Source: Mrakia gelida
Taxonomy: Eukaryota > Basidiomycota > Tremellomycetes > Cystofilobasidiales > Mrakiaceae
Direction: 5' to 3'
Length of the DNA stretch: 64,000 nt
Assembly (NCBI GenBank): GCA_024345305.1
Contig: BRON01000012.1
Location: 1,054,001-1,118,000 of the forward strand
The notes below the pieces were generated by a model. The model was not told where the DNA came from, searched no databases, and worked only from the letters and a program-made list of their open reading frames with translations. Shown here piece by piece: positions 63,252 through 64,000 of the stretch (the stretch's first letter is position 1; every line of letters begins with the position of its first letter). The position numbers and the translations under genes are program-made.

Positions 63252-64000
63252 ATGGTTCGTTCATATCCACACATCCGACCTCTCTCTATACTCGCCTGCC
63301 TCTCCTCTTCATCCTCGCGTTCGAATGGAGGAAATGGTCGCTCTGGATCATTCGTTTCAACACCCAACTGACCTCGCTTTCCTCCCTCTTTCTCATGCTC
63401 CTCCTCTGCCTCCTTGTGCCTCTTCGTCCTTCCGCATATATAGGGAATCGGTATGTACTCGATTCACCACCTCTGGGACAGCTCTACATGGTCGGAAGGA
63501 TGAGGTACAAGGATATATGTTTGACGTCGAGCTGACTCCCTTCTCTCTTCTTCGCCTCTTCCTTCACCTCCCTCCTCGCCTCTCCAATGCTTCTCCCCCC
63601 CTCCTTCGCCCCCTCCGCCCGGTCCTCTCTTCTCGCATCAACAAAGACATTCGACACAAGCACGTCAAGAAGGGTGCCAGGCAGGCTCCCAAGTCGGAGG
63701 ACCCCTACCTTCTCTTGCTCGTGAAGGTGCGTACAGGCGAACTCAAACTCGCGAAGGGACTGAAGGGCTGACCTTGACCCTCCTTCCTCCTCTCCTTGCA
63801 TCCTTCGCCTCCTCCTTCAAATCCTCACCCATCCACCTCACCCTACTCCTCTTCACCTCCCTCACCACCTCGTACCAAAAACTCCCCTCGAAACCCCTCC
63901 AGCTTTACCGCTTCCTTGCTCGACGAACTGACTCCAAGTTCAACAAGGTCGTCCTCAAGAGGTTGTTCCAGTCCAAGACCAACCGACCTCCCCTTTCCAT
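63252..64000 (+). CDS. RPL18: 60S ribosomal protein L18 (eL18), 5' part only
   Basis: Large-subunit ribosomal protein; the gene runs off the right edge. Exons placed: 63252-63254 (ATG alone), 63444-63450 (7 nt), 63647-63726 and 63903 onward. Joined they read [50 protein letters not shown] and [12 protein letters not shown], which is the eL18 N-terminus. The first intron has donor GTTCGT, branch AACTGACC and acceptor TATATAG. The second has donor GTATGT, branch GCTGAC and the non-CAG acceptor CAAAG, which is the first AG after its branch point. Expect strong constitutive expression. Confidence 0.93.
63444..63450 (+). other. 7-nt microexon in RPL18
   Basis: The exon is GGAATCG, between TATATAG and GTATGT. 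ATG + GGA ATC G + AC ATT gives MGIDI, the universally conserved eL18 start, and no other route to that sequence is available nearby. Confidence 0.87.

Overview
This is a 64 kb stretch of nuclear DNA from a fungus, most likely a basidiomycete red yeast (Rhodotorula/Sporobolomyces type, Microbotryomycetes). The placement is inferred from four features: GC-rich DNA, very dense short introns (GTNNGT donor, CTGAC branch point, pyrimidine run, AG acceptor), strong T/C-versus-A/G strand asymmetry in UTRs, and protein sequences of basidiomycete type. I see no bacterial, plasmid, phage, transposon or CRISPR material and no convincing tRNA. I place 20 complete protein-coding genes and one cut by the right edge. 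Spans run from start codon to stop codon and include introns; I derived the splice joins by hand.

Left part (1-20 kb) is housekeeping: TIM50 (mitochondrial import), a phosphatidylserine decarboxylase, a GCKIII/Ste20-like kinase on the minus strand, nucleolin-like NSR1, a secreted GPI-type GH79 glycoside hydrolase, and the nucleolar GTPase NUG1. NSR1 and NUG1 both serve ribosome biogenesis.

The middle part contains the most unusual structure. A SET-domain gene (20.5-22.1 kb, minus) and a short NBR1-like gene (23.4-24.8 kb, plus) are paralogues of a full-length NBR1 autophagy receptor (46.2-49.9 kb) and a second SET gene (50.3-51.9 kb). The same two-gene neighbourhood therefore occurs twice, about 25 kb apart, with one SET gene inverted. 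The short NBR1 copy lacks PB1 and ZZ domains but keeps the FW domain, intron positions and an EEWxxV C-terminal motif resembling an Atg8-binding site. Next to the short copy lie two head-to-head, diverged F-box-like paralogues (25.0-27.7 kb). Between the two blocks are a Q-rich LisH/LUFS (Flo8-like) regulator, a Mob-family kinase co-activator, tubulin cofactor D, an intronless disordered protein and a fucosyltransferase-like type II membrane protein.

Right part (52-64 kb): a Ser-rich disordered protein of unknown function, a leucine-rich-repeat protein, a Tra2-like splicing factor and the start of RPL18.

Gene structure is notable in its own right. Several ultra-small exons can be placed exactly, including a 7-nt microexon in RPL18 and 14-26-nt exons in GH79, the GCK kinase, NBR1 and the decarboxylase. 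Two unusually long introns, in NUG1 and the GCK kinase, contain perfect inverted repeats and may host small RNAs. The palindrome GACGCGTC recurs in introns.
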